DNA of 64,000 nucleotides from an uncultured beta proteobacterium. Lineage in GTDB: Bacteria > Pseudomonadota > Gammaproteobacteria > Burkholderiales > Burkholderiaceae. A program made the position numbers and the translations under genes. Location of the stretch: positions 1 to 64,000 of the forward strand of contig CAIUOP010000055.1 of NCBI GenBank assembly GCA_903900805.1, written 5' to 3'. Positions 10,401 through 23,180 of this stretch are shown in pieces. The notes under the pieces are model-generated. The model did no database searches, was not told the DNA's origin, and was given only the letters and a program-made list of their open reading frames with translations. Within the stretch, counting starts at the first letter, position 1, and every line of letters starts with the position of its first letter.

Positions 10401-11283
10401 AAAATGCAGGGACTACTTGTAGGCCTTGTGCCTCTAATGCGGCAATGACCGGATCATAGTGGCCACTGTTACCGGAGACCAAGTAAGAGCGCAGCACTAA
10501 GAGCCCTACTCGGCCACGCGCTTTGGCATCTGGCACTACTTTTGGTAAATCACTTAAATTGCTGCTCAAGCGATTTTTCATACGAGGGTGATATACACCA
10601 GAGTCTGGATACTCAACTGGATCAAGTGCCTTGGCATTTTTACGCAAAGACACACGCGAGCCTGAGGCATAGCGATTAATCAGGTTGGCCATCATGTTGT
10701 ACATGTTCTCTTGAGAGCCACCCAACCAATACTGCAATGATAAGAAATAGGCCCGCAGATCCTGAGCAGTGCCTGGAACAAAGCGCAACATCTGGGGAAT
10801 CACGCGTAGCATCTTCATTTGCTTAGCGCCTGCGGTCGAGCTCTTACTCTTACCGTCTTTATCTTTGGCGCTTGGACGTAATTTTTTCAGCATGGCCATC
10901 AAACCACTGGCTGGCTTACTCATATCTAACTTACCAATTTTAGTGAGCTTAGTAACATCTCCTGCAGACATGGCACAAACCATGGCATCACAATGATCTC
11001 GCCTTGCTTTGAGATCATCCAAGATCGGTAAATAGTGATCTTCAAGAAACAACATCGTGGCAATCACAATGTCGCCGCTAGCAATGTCGTCTTTACACTT
11101 TTGTAAATGCTCAGCATTGCCCGCAAATTCACTAGCGGAGTGAATGGTCAGTGTTGCCCCTGGAATTGCCTTCTTCAGATCCTGATAAGCACGATTTGCA
11201 GCGCTATTCAGGTGGGTATCCATCGTCACGAGCACAAGCTTGATCGGCTCAGGCAAGTTAGAAGATTTTGTTTTGGTCAACAT
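7465..11283 (-). CDS. bchH: Magnesium chelatase subunit H
   Basis: 1272 aa CobN/Mg-chelatase family; PGC context. Confidence 0.96.
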   Translation of the reverse strand: MLTKTKSSNLPEPIKLVLVTMDTHLNSAANRAYQDLKKAIPGATLTIHSASEFAGNAEHLQKCKDDIASGDIVIATMLFLEDHYLPILDDLKARRDHCDAMVCAMSAGDVTKLTKIGKLDMSKPASGLMAMLKKLRPSAKDKDGKSKSSTAGAKQMKMLRVIPQMLRFVPGTAQDLRAYFLSLQYWLGGSQENMYNMMANLINRYASGSRVSLRKNAKALDPVEYPDSGVYHPRMKNRLSSNLSDLPKVVPDAKARGRVGLLVLRSYLVSGNSGHYDPVIAALEAQGLQVVPAFSAGLDARPAIDDYFTQDGKPTIDAMISLTGFSLVGGPAYNDAHAAEEVLAKLDIPYIAAHPVEFQNLEQWGSSERGLLPVESTIMVAIPELDGSTIPMVYGGRPGASGTTCTGCHKQCAFTDDHNPQDMFTCTERVGMLAARVGKLVDLRRSERAERKVGIVLFNFPPNAGNIGSAAYLSVFQSVHNLLAGMKERGYTVDVPASVDALRDSILKGNAQQYGADANVHALIPVDDHVRRERWLKEIEAQWGPAPGKQLSNGSSIFVLGKQFGNILISVQPSFGYEGDPMRLLFERGFAPTHAFSAYYRYLREDFAATAVIHFGTHGALEFMPGKQTGMSGACWPDRLINDLPNIYLYASNNPSEGAIAKRRSGATLISYLTPPVTQAGLYAGLADLKASIERFRSLDKDADQERIDLGDLIQAQAAEIDLCKAEPVWDKTDLNALQNIVSNLFNELLELEYTLIPHGLHVVGAVPPLAERFGLLKAMADVALDHPVEDAVVEALMNGENFGKVIDAHPELLELGTREILEELFGKMVRSNELMSAETEVAGMLDALDGRFIRPAAGGDVMRNPEVLPTGRNLHGFDPFRIPSVFAVKDGAKQAQRILDKYQEESDSLPESIAMVLWGSDNLKSEGGQIGQALALMGAKPRFDSYGRLAGAQLIPLSELGRPRVDVVITLSGIFRDLLPLQIKLLAEAAFMAASAEDEPLEQNFIRKHALAYQKEHGCDLETASLRVYGNADGAYGSNVSNMVENSVWEEEDELAETYTRRKGFAFGRAGIPIQNNALLKSVLSDVQMTYQNLDSMELGVTTIDNYFDTLGGITRAVKRAKGGVDVPVFIGDQTKGEGAVRTLSEQVSLETRTRMLNPKWYEGMLESGYEGVRQIEVHITNTMGWSATTGQVQPWVYKQLTETFMLNPEMRDRLAKLNPTAAARLANRLTEASQRNYWQPEPEMLKAMQEANDELEDRLEGIYDNASLAA

Positions 11284-11382
11284 TGAATAATTTTTATTAA
11301 AAAGGCTAAATTTAAATAAATTTACTTTTCACTCTTTTTTGTCTTTTTGTCTCGAATTGATTCTTAAAGAATCCTACAATAC

Positions 11383-11400
11383 TGTCAATTAAAATTGACA
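11383..11400. promoter_or_regulatory. Putative PpsR/CrtJ operator in bchH-bchI divergent region
   Basis: TGTCAATTAAAATTGACA: TGT-N12-ACA with perfect 8-bp arms. Confidence 0.7.
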
Positions 11401-11424
11401 TCTATTTCCCTTCAAAGCTATCAT
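11395..11424 (+). promoter_or_regulatory. Putative sigma70-type bchI promoter
   Basis: TTGACA (11395-11400), 18-bp spacer, TATCAT (11419-11424); -35 lies inside the palindrome. Confidence 0.5.
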
Positions 11425-11543
11425 TTATAGGGTAAATCCCAATAAAAAATGAATACCAGTATATTTAGATCGTCTTATCCCAATACCGTATTTTGTTGCT
11501 CTGCAATAAGTCACTTTCAGTACAAAAATTTCAAGGAATCTTA

Positions 11544-12590
11544 ATGGCGCGCAATTACCCTTTCTCAGCAATCGTTGGGCAGGAGGATATGAAGTTAGCA
11601 ATCTTGATTGCGGCTCTCGATTCCAGCGTGGGTGGAGTATTGGTGATGGGAGATCGTGGCACAGGCAAATCTACTGCTGTTCGTGCGCTTGCAGCATTGC
11701 TCCCCGAGATGAATACAGTGCAAGAGTGTGTCTATGCTTGCGATCCACATGCCCCAGCAGGAACCTGCCCTATTTGCGATGAACTACGCGCAAAGCTCAA
11801 GATTGGCGGAAAACTTAAAACTATCAAGAAACCAGTGCCCGTGGTTGACTTGCCCTTAGGCGCTACTGAAGATCGCGTGATTGGTGCATTGGATATTGAA
11901 AAAGCACTGAGCTCTGGAGAGAAAGCTTACGAGCCCGGTTTACTTGCTAAAGCCCATCGTGGCTTTTTATATATCGATGAGGTCAATCTTTTAGAAGATC
12001 ACTTAGTGGACTTATTAATTGACGTTGCTGCTTCAGGGGCAAACGTGGTTGAAAGAGAGGGCTTGAGTATTCGTCACCCGGCCAAATTTGTCTTGGTAGG
12101 AAGCGGCAACCCTGAAGAAGGCGAGCTGCGCCCTCAACTACTCGATCGCTTTGGTCTTGCAGTTGAAGTGAAGACACCGCAAGAACCTAAAGCCCGAGTC
12201 GAAATTATTAAGCGCCGTGATGAGTTTGAACGCAATCAAGCCAAGTTCATGCAGATTTGGGAAAAAGAAGACGACATCATTCGAGCACAGATCCAAGCTG
12301 GCAAAAAGAAATTGCCGAACGTTAAAGTCGGTGACGCTATGCTGGAAAAAGTCACTCAGCTTTGTAGTCACTTAGGCACTGATGGCTTACGCGGTGAACT
12401 CACCCTTCTTCGAGCAATGCGTGCTTACGCAGCTTTGTGTGGAAAAAATCATGTGACGATTGAGCATCTGAAAAAGATTGCAGTGCCTGCGCTTCAGCAT
12501 CGACTCCGGCGCAATCCTTTAGATGACTCGAGTTCTGGCGTTAGAGTCAAAAGAGCTTTAGAAGAATTGTTTCCTGAAAAAACGAAGTAA
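11544..12590 (+). CDS. bchI: Magnesium chelatase subunit I (AAA+ ATPase)
   Basis: Walker A MGDRGTGKS; ATG at 11544 with upstream AAGGA preferred over the track start at 11493. Confidence 0.95.
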   Translation: MARNYPFSAIVGQEDMKLAILIAALDSSVGGVLVMGDRGTGKSTAVRALAALLPEMNTVQECVYACDPHAPAGTCPICDELRAKLKIGGKLKTIKKPVPVVDLPLGATEDRVIGALDIEKALSSGEKAYEPGLLAKAHRGFLYIDEVNLLEDHLVDLLIDVAASGANVVEREGLSIRHPAKFVLVGSGNPEEGELRPQLLDRFGLAVEVKTPQEPKARVEIIKRRDEFERNQAKFMQIWEKEDDIIRAQIQAGKKKLPNVKVGDAMLEKVTQLCSHLGTDGLRGELTLLRAMRAYAALCGKNHVTIEHLKKIAVPALQHRLRRNPLDDSSSGVRVKRALEELFPEKTK

Positions 12591-12638
12591 ATAAATAAGT
12601 AAGCTTAATCAGCAAACTCAACAAACATAGACTGTCTT

Positions 12639-14549
12639 TTGGAAAATCCAGAACAAACGCAAGAGATCAGTAAGAGCGCCAAACTCGAAACTTGGTTGCG
12701 CGCTCTCCAGGTCGCTCAGCTCTTAGTTATCAATCCGCATGGTTTAGGTGGCGTCATCCTGCGCGCACACTCTGGCCCAGTGCGAGATCGTTGGTTGGCT
12801 TACCTTAATACCATCGCTCAATTAGGCGGCATGCGCCTGCCCTTGCGCAAGATGCCACTGGGAATCTCTGATGAAAATTTGATTGGCGGCATTGATCTCG
12901 ATCAAACATTGCGCACTGGTAAGGCTGTTCTCAGACAAGGCTTACTAGCTCAATGCGATCAGCAGCTGTTACTCATGCCAATGGCAGAGAGAGTGGAAGT
13001 AGGCGCTGTGGCAAAAGTAGTGAGTGCTTTAGATAATGGCTTTATCTCGATTGAGCGTGACGGTCAAAGCCGCAGAATTGAAAGTCACTTTGGTGTTGTG
13101 GCTCTCGATGAAGGCATCGAAGATGATGAGCATCCCAATGAAAAGATTCGGCAAAGAGCAGCCTTTTTATTAAACCTCGATATCCTCGGCTGGAGAGATT
13201 TACCAGAAACCGATGATGACTTTGTGCCAGATAGCCAATCACTTCAAGATGCCCGCGAGAACTTCTCCAACGTCACTGTGAGTGGAGATAGTCTAAATGC
13301 CTTAGTAGGTGTTGCTGAGCAATTGGGGGTGATATCGATACGAGCTCTCAATTTAGCAATCAATACCGCAAAATGTTTAGCTGCTTTTGACAGCGAAGAT
13401 GAAGTTAGTAGCATGCACTTGCAACGTGCGATTGCTTTGGTTCTATCCCCACGCGCTACACGTATGCCACAAAGTGCTCCCCCAGAAGAGGAAGAGCTTC
13501 CATCTGAATCAGATGAGCAAGCTGAGAACGAGCAAGATCCTGTAGATCAAGAACCTCCTCCCCCAGAGACTCCACCAGAAGATGAGAAGCAGGAAGAAGA
13601 ACGAGAGCAAGAAGATGAGCAGGAGCCAGAAAGCAATACAGAAACTCCACAAGCTCTGGAAGATGAGATTTTAGAAGCAGCTCAAGCAGCAATCCCTGCA
13701 GATCTCTTGGCCCGTTTGGCGGATTTAGCGGATCTGAAATCACCTAAAGGCATGGGTGGCAAAACAGGTGCTGTCAAAGTAGGTCGCATGCGTGGTCGCC
13801 CCCTAGGTAATATGCCAGGCATGCCTGAGGGCGGAAAGACACTGAGCATCATTGATACTTTGCGAGCAGCCGTTCCTTGGCAAAGGGTTCGTCGAGCAGA
13901 AATGCTAGCGGCCGGTAAAAACGTTCCTCATGGAAAAATCATGATTCGTAAAGAAGATTTTCGGATCAAACGCTATCAAGAGCGCACCCAAACCTTAACG
14001 ATGTTTATCGTCGATGCTTCTGGCTCTTCTGCTATGCATCGGCTAGCAGAAGCCAAAGGTGCTGTAGAACTTCTACTAGCCGAATGCTATATCCGACGAG
14101 ATCAAGTAGCAGTGATGTCATTTAGAGGTAGCACTGCCGAACTCATCTTAGCTCCCACCCGCTCTTTAGTAAAAGCCAAGCGGGCTTTAAGTGGACTACC
14201 TGGTGGGGGCGGAACTCCCTTATCTCGCGCGATTGATGAATCTTTTGAAGTAGCGAGCACCTCAATGAGAAAAGGATTAACTCCTGCTTTGGTTTTCTTA
14301 ACGGATGGCCGAGCCAATATTGCTAAAGATGGTTCTCCCGGTAGACCAAAAGCCATGGAAGATGCGCAGCAGTCAGCCCGTGCCGCTTCTTATTACTCAT
14401 TTAAGTCATTGTGGATTGATACTTCACCGCAAGCCAGAGATGAAGGCAAAGCCATGGCAGCGTTACTCGGTTCGATGTACTTACCTTTGCCCAACGCAGG
14501 AGCGAATGAAGTTTCTCAAGCCATCATGCAAGGACTTAAAAAGGCTTAG
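12639..14549 (+). CDS. bchD: Magnesium chelatase subunit D
   Basis: AAA-like N-terminus, acidic/proline linker, C-terminal VWA MIDAS (VDASGSSA); TTG start likely. Confidence 0.93.
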   Translation: MENPEQTQEISKSAKLETWLRALQVAQLLVINPHGLGGVILRAHSGPVRDRWLAYLNTIAQLGGMRLPLRKMPLGISDENLIGGIDLDQTLRTGKAVLRQGLLAQCDQQLLLMPMAERVEVGAVAKVVSALDNGFISIERDGQSRRIESHFGVVALDEGIEDDEHPNEKIRQRAAFLLNLDILGWRDLPETDDDFVPDSQSLQDARENFSNVTVSGDSLNALVGVAEQLGVISIRALNLAINTAKCLAAFDSEDEVSSMHLQRAIALVLSPRATRMPQSAPPEEEELPSESDEQAENEQDPVDQEPPPPETPPEDEKQEEEREQEDEQEPESNTETPQALEDEILEAAQAAIPADLLARLADLADLKSPKGMGGKTGAVKVGRMRGRPLGNMPGMPEGGKTLSIIDTLRAAVPWQRVRRAEMLAAGKNVPHGKIMIRKEDFRIKRYQERTQTLTMFIVDASGSSAMHRLAEAKGAVELLLAECYIRRDQVAVMSFRGSTAELILAPTRSLVKAKRALSGLPGGGGTPLSRAIDESFEVASTSMRKGLTPALVFLTDGRANIAKDGSPGRPKAMEDAQQSARAASYYSFKSLWIDTSPQARDEGKAMAALLGSMYLPLPNAGANEVSQAIMQGLKKA

Positions 14550-14566
14550 CTACTAAGTCTTAGTTG

Positions 14567-15424
14567 CTAGGTTTGATTTAGTCCTGTAAGAATGAGTTGC
14601 GCTACCTTAGTAGGCTCTAGCTCATGCATGATGTGACCGCCTTCCCACTTGAGAACTTCTGCAGCAGGGAAATGTTCTTGAATAATCTTCTCTAACGGTT
14701 TAGCTGGTATCCACGCATCTTGATTACCCAATACGCAAATTAATTTACCGCGATACAAATTGGCTTCCGCTAATACTTTCTGAATATCTGCTGCTGCCAT
14801 GAAATTCATGGAACCACGCACGTGATCAGAACGTTCAAAAAGTTTACGGTAATACACTCTGCGAGATTCCGGCAAAATGGTATTGGTGGAGTCTAGTAAC
14901 TTATCTACCATCCCTAAACTGGGTGATAGTGAAGCAAGTAAGCTAGAGAGTGTTGAAGATCTGGTAATGGGGCCTAAGAGCGGTCCAAAGAAACTGGTGT
15001 AGACCGGTGGTGGCGGTATAAAAGATGGGTTCAAAGCAATTACTAGTTTGGGTTGCTTTGCTGCAGCTACCGCAAAACGGATTGCTAAGGGTGCTCCCGC
15101 AGAATGTCCTACTACGATCGATGGTGCTTCGACTCCCAATTGATCAATCAGCAATTGCAATGAACGTGCGATTTCATCAAGCTTAAGATCTTCTAATTTT
15201 GCGCCTAAGGTAAAAGCGTGGCCTGGTAAATCAGGTACTAGCACTTGCGCATGGCCTGCTAATAAAGGAACCAGATCAGACCAAGAATGGGTTGAGCTAC
15301 CAGTGCCATGTAGGAGCAACACAACTGGGCCTTTACCGGTGAGTTGTACATGCCAATCGATATTGCCCACTGAGACAATGCTACTGTGTTCTCGATTAGG
15401 CCAATCTAAGGGAATTCGTTTCAT
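14567..15424 (-). CDS. bchO: Alpha/beta hydrolase BchO (putative Mg-chelatase accessory protein)
   Basis: Alpha/beta hydrolase fold (LLHGTGSSTHSW, GHSAG) beside bchID. Confidence 0.85.
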   Translation of the reverse strand: MKRIPLDWPNREHSSIVSVGNIDWHVQLTGKGPVVLLLHGTGSSTHSWSDLVPLLAGHAQVLVPDLPGHAFTLGAKLEDLKLDEIARSLQLLIDQLGVEAPSIVVGHSAGAPLAIRFAVAAAKQPKLVIALNPSFIPPPPVYTSFFGPLLGPITRSSTLSSLLASLSPSLGMVDKLLDSTNTILPESRRVYYRKLFERSDHVRGSMNFMAAADIQKVLAEANLYRGKLICVLGNQDAWIPAKPLEKIIQEHFPAAEVLKWEGGHIMHELEPTKVAQLILTGLNQT

Positions 15425-15427
15425 TGC

Positions 15428-16354
15428 TTATAAAAACTCTTTAAGTACCTGTAAACCAATGGAGGGCTGCTCTTCTTGCGGTAAGTGGCCAATATTGGGT
15501 AAGGATACTCTTTTAGCATTGGGCATAACCTTCAAGTAATCATTGGAATTGCTAATCGGAATGAAAGCATCTTTTTCACCCCAGATTAATAAGGTGGGAA
15601 CTTGAATACTCGCTAAAGATGGCACTGGGTCTTGCAAAACTGTTTGCTGCATGCGGGCCAAAATGGCACCTCTGACTCCAGGGGCTAACATCAGATCATA
15701 GTAACGATTGACCAAAGCATCATTTAAGGTATTTGGGTCAGCGTAAGCAGGCTTAAGGTTCATTGCTAAAAACGTTTTAGAAAAGAAATAGCGGTAGAGA
15801 TCAGCAATGGCTGGAACATCAGGCTTTTTACCGTACTGTATTCCAGGACTTGCATATCCATCTGGTGATATGAGCACCAACTTGCTCACTTGATTAGGGT
15901 AGCGGGCAGTAAATTGCCAAGCAAGCTTGCCACCCATGGAATTACCCACCAATACTACCTTGGGAATATTCAGTTCTTTGAGGAAAGCTTCTAAGACTTC
16001 CACACTTCTCTGATCGGTATAGATACCGCTTGGGTCTTCTCCAGTCAAACCAAATCCTGGTAGATCAACAGAAATCACGCGGTAGTCTTCACTTAAAGCT
16101 TGTGCCCAGCTATCCCATGTTTGCAAGCTCGCACCAAAGCCATGCAAAAACAGAATGGGAATTGCATTTTTGGAGGGGCCAGTATCTTGGTAATGGAGAT
16201 TGACACCCAATGCACTGACATAAGCATTTTTAGGTGAGCCATAGATTTTTTCTAACTCTGCTTTAGACTTATCGGGCGTCCATAAGTAGAGAGCAGCAAG
16301 CAATATAAATGCTATGAATGCAAGAGCGATGATCTTGAGCGCTTTGAGGAACAT
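15428..16354 (-). CDS. Membrane-anchored alpha/beta hydrolase in the PGC
   Basis: N-terminal hydrophobic segment, HGFG and GNSMGG nucleophile elbow; 3 nt upstream of bchO in the same direction. Confidence 0.85.
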   Translation of the reverse strand: MFLKALKIIALAFIAFILLAALYLWTPDKSKAELEKIYGSPKNAYVSALGVNLHYQDTGPSKNAIPILFLHGFGASLQTWDSWAQALSEDYRVISVDLPGFGLTGEDPSGIYTDQRSVEVLEAFLKELNIPKVVLVGNSMGGKLAWQFTARYPNQVSKLVLISPDGYASPGIQYGKKPDVPAIADLYRYFFSKTFLAMNLKPAYADPNTLNDALVNRYYDLMLAPGVRGAILARMQQTVLQDPVPSLASIQVPTLLIWGEKDAFIPISNSNDYLKVMPNAKRVSLPNIGHLPQEEQPSIGLQVLKEFL

Positions 16355-16428
16355 CGAGTTCTAGCCTTAAAATGACAACAATAAATATTTACCCAAATCT
16401 TTACCAACACTAAGACTGTAATAGAAAA

Positions 16429-17412
16429 ATGATCTCCACTACCAATCAACCCCTTGCCATTATTACTGGATCCTCTTCTGGTGTTGGTTTATATGCTGCA
16501 AAAGCCCTACTCGCTCGTAATTGGCGATTAATTCTGGCAGTTCGTAATCCGCAGAAAATGGAGCTAGCTGCCAAGGCACATCAATTTGATTCTAACCAAT
16601 ATGAAATCTGGCAATTAGACCTCGGTAATCTAGACAGTGTGAGAGCATTTGTGAAGCGCTTTAATGACAGCGGTCAAAAGCTCAATGCTTTACTCTGTAA
16701 TGCAGCCACTTACCTGCCGCTCTTAAAAGAACCATCGCGTTCGCCTCAAGGATTTGAGATCAGCGTTGCTACTAATTATTTTGGACACTATGTTCTGAGC
16801 AGAATGTTGCTAGAAAATTTAGTGCAGACTGCTAAAGCACATGAGCATGCTCGTCTCATTACCTTAGGCACTGTGACTGCTAACTCAGAAGAGTTTGGTG
16901 GCAAAGTGCCCATCCCTGCACCAGCTGATATTGGCGCACTAGAAGGCCTGATGGCTGGCTTTAAAGCACCGATCGCCATGATCAACGGTAAGCCGTTTAA
17001 ACCAGGCAAGGCCTACAAAGACAGTAAGTTATGTAATATGGTGATGAATCGTGAGCTGCAAAAAAGATATCACGCCAGTACGGGGGTGATCTTTAATACT
17101 TTATATCCTGGATGCGTAGCTGAGACAGCGCTCTTTAGAGATACGCCGCCACTCTTTCAGAAAATATTTCCTTGGTTTCAGAAGAACATTACTAAAGGGT
17201 ATGTGAGCCAAGAGCTTGCAGGTGATCGGGTCGCTCAAGTTGTAGCAGATCCGCACTTTACCCAATCAGGGGTTCATTGGAGCTGGGGTAATCGCAACTC
17301 AGCGATTAGAGAGCCTTTCGCTCAAGAGCTTTCGATGAAAGCCAAGAGCGAGAAGCTGAGTAAAGACCTCTGGGAAGTGACTGCCAAACTCGTTGGCATG
17401 CCCAGTGATTAA
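16429..17412 (+). CDS. Light-dependent protochlorophyllide oxidoreductase (LPOR, SDR family)
   Basis: GSSSGVG dinucleotide-binding motif, [17 protein letters not shown] active site, [19 protein letters not shown] and SGVHWSWGN blocks characteristic of plant/cyanobacterial POR. Confidence 0.92.
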   Translation: MISTTNQPLAIITGSSSGVGLYAAKALLARNWRLILAVRNPQKMELAAKAHQFDSNQYEIWQLDLGNLDSVRAFVKRFNDSGQKLNALLCNAATYLPLLKEPSRSPQGFEISVATNYFGHYVLSRMLLENLVQTAKAHEHARLITLGTVTANSEEFGGKVPIPAPADIGALEGLMAGFKAPIAMINGKPFKPGKAYKDSKLCNMVMNRELQKRYHASTGVIFNTLYPGCVAETALFRDTPPLFQKIFPWFQKNITKGYVSQELAGDRVAQVVADPHFTQSGVHWSWGNRNSAIREPFAQELSMKAKSEKLSKDLWEVTAKLVGMPSD

Positions 17413-17420
17413 GTAACTAC

Positions 17421-18341
<921 letters not shown>

Positions 18342-18365
18342 CTATTGTTGACCTAACTTCATGGT

Positions 18366-21235
<2,870 letters not shown>

Positions 21236-21274
21236 TTACCTCAGACTTTGCTATAAGAAATGAATAGAAAATGG

Positions 21275-21298
21275 AATTGGTTTGTCTTTAAACCAATT
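21275..21298. promoter_or_regulatory. Inverted repeat upstream of bchN (possible operator)
   Basis: AATTGGTTT-N6-AAACCAATT, about 43 bp upstream of the bchN start. Confidence 0.35.
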
Positions 21299-21460
21299 TC
21301 AAAAAGGGGGTCAAGCCAAAAATGAGTCATGCCGTAAAACGTTGTTCTATAGATGCCTTAGTAAAATCCTCTTAGGGGCTATTTGATATAAGTGTTTACA
21401 CCGATTAAACAGCGTTTAATGGTGCCTAGGGCTAGTTGGCGGGCTATTTTGGACCCAAAG

Positions 21461-21497
21461 AAAAAGCCCCAAATACCATTAATATTGTGGGGCTTTT
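21461..21497 (-). terminator. Rho-independent-type hairpin downstream of the 67-aa membrane protein gene
   Basis: AAAAGCCCC ... GGGGCTTTT stem with T-rich flank on the minus strand. Confidence 0.6.
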
Positions 21498-21516
21498 ATA
21501 AGTTTGGGATTGCGTT

Positions 21517-21720
21517 TTATCGCTGGGATTTAAGTAGTGCCTTAAAGGTCAGGACACTTAAAGCGATTCCAATTCCAAATGAAACTAGCAGCATTGCAAA
21601 TTTAGATTGGGTCTGGCCGGCTGGGAAGATCAGATAAAAAGCCACGGTAATGCTAATCACCATGCCGCAAAATCCAGCTATCTTCGAGATCTGGTCTCTG
21701 ACATCATGAAATTTCATCAT
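21517..21720 (-). CDS. Small two-TM hypothetical membrane protein
   Basis: 67 aa with two hydrophobic segments, followed by a terminator-like hairpin. Confidence 0.6.
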   Translation of the reverse strand: MMKFHDVRDQISKIAGFCGMVISITVAFYLIFPAGQTQSKFAMLLVSFGIGIALSVLTFKALLKSQR

Positions 21721-21864
21721 GCTTTGTATCCTTTCAAGGTTTTTATCTGTGCACTAGATCTTCATCAGATCCTCAGTGCATCACCAATGCATCAGTTCTC
21801 ATTTACTGAGAAAACTTTAAACCGCGACATCACTAGAGTCAAGATATCTAGGGTAAACCCTTGA

Positions 21865-22839
21865 CTAAATACGATTTTTCTCTATTTCCAGCATGCCCTC
21901 TTCCATGCCATAGATCGGCTCATAAGCCAATTGCTCTTTGGCCTTAGTTATCGAGACAGAAAACGGGTGCGCCATTAAATGGACCATCTCCCGAATTAAA
22001 GGGGGGTCTCCGCGCAGCGGTAAGTAATTCCAACCATTTTCCGTAAAACGCGCTAGTGGCCAGGCTAAGAAACGGGGTATGGATAAAGTAGGCACTTTGT
22101 AGTGACCTGCCAAAAGTCTTCTACTCATCCATTGCCTAAAACGAACTGGCGGTCCATCGCTGATAAAAAAGCTTTCTCGATTCGATTTGGATAGCAGCGC
22201 TTTTTGAACTGCTTTGCATAGATTCTGAATGTAGCAAGTTGAAAAAAGGTAGTCACCCTGATCAAACCAACCAAATTGATTCAAGTTGGCAGCTTTTCCT
22301 AAGATGCGATCAATGAGGTCGCCTTTACCCCAAATTGATGCAGGTCTCAGACTGAGGGTTCGCAGATTATCATCTCCAGCCGCCAGAACATACTTCTCTG
22401 CCAAGGACTTGCTATGACTATAGGGAAATTTTTCTAGGGGTGGTAAAGCGCGCGATTCACTCACTTCTAGATTGGGAATGGATGGGTCTTTAGCAATTGA
22501 TGCATCACTCATGTAAATAAACTGCGGAACTCCAGCTTGCTTAGCAGCCTGCAGAATATTTTGAGTCATGAGCACATTGGTCTCATGTAGTGCTTTTTTT
22601 GAATTCCACAACTTCATTTCTGCTGCGCAATGAATTACGCTATCAATGCCCTGTAGTCGCTTAGACAAACCTTGGACATCATTTAAGTCGCCTGAACAAA
22701 CTTCAATATTTTTTGCAGATTTGATTTTGAGCGACTGTGGCGCACGATAGTGAGCTACGACCTCATGCCCTGCTGCTATGAGAGACTGGGCCAAATGACT
22801 ACCCACAAAACCGCTGGCGCCAGTCAAGAAGATTTTCAT
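21865..22839 (-). CDS. NAD-dependent epimerase/dehydratase family protein (extended SDR)
   Basis: TGASGFVGSHL, YSHSK. Confidence 0.88.
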   Translation of the reverse strand: MKIFLTGASGFVGSHLAQSLIAAGHEVVAHYRAPQSLKIKSAKNIEVCSGDLNDVQGLSKRLQGIDSVIHCAAEMKLWNSKKALHETNVLMTQNILQAAKQAGVPQFIYMSDASIAKDPSIPNLEVSESRALPPLEKFPYSHSKSLAEKYVLAAGDDNLRTLSLRPASIWGKGDLIDRILGKAANLNQFGWFDQGDYLFSTCYIQNLCKAVQKALLSKSNRESFFISDGPPVRFRQWMSRRLLAGHYKVPTLSIPRFLAWPLARFTENGWNYLPLRGDPPLIREMVHLMAHPFSVSITKAKEQLAYEPIYGMEEGMLEIEKNRI

Positions 22840-22857
22840 TGCGTGCTCATGTACTAC

Positions 22858-23109
22858 TCATTTGCTGAACCTTTGGCCAAGATACATGGCAGAGCGTCCA
22901 TAGTAATGGGCGGTGGCTAGCAATATTTTTGGCGAGAAACAAACAATCGTCAGAACAAGCAGTAGCAGGAAAGACCAATGCTGCGTAGACCCATAGCCGG
23001 CCAAGATGATGAGCCCTAGAAAAATGATCTTGCGTGTTTGACCGCGAGGTAGCCAGGGACTTCTTTTGTATAGGGGGTCTTTATTCGTTGCGGAGCTTTC
23101 GCCTGCCAT
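22858..23109 (-). CDS. Small hydrophobic hypothetical protein
   Basis: ORF with hydrophobic core, 18 bp upstream of the SDR gene; start MAGESS at 23109 preferred. Confidence 0.6.
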   Translation of the reverse strand: MAGESSATNKDPLYKRSPWLPRGQTRKIIFLGLIILAGYGSTQHWSFLLLLVLTIVCFSPKILLATAHYYGRSAMYLGQRFSK

Positions 23110-23180
23110 CTTCCTGATATCTCTAAATATACAAAGCCAATCTAAGTAAACTATCATAGATAATTATTAGGGATTATTCA

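Noticed and set aside
13456-13743. 95-aa minus-strand ORF inside bchD
   Set aside because: Shadow of the acidic/proline linker of BchD; low-complexity Leu-rich translation.
21393-21411. TGTTTACACCGATTAAACA as a PpsR site
   Set aside because: Spacing is TGT-N13-ACA, one base off the consensus, and it is closer to the 67-aa gene than to bchN.
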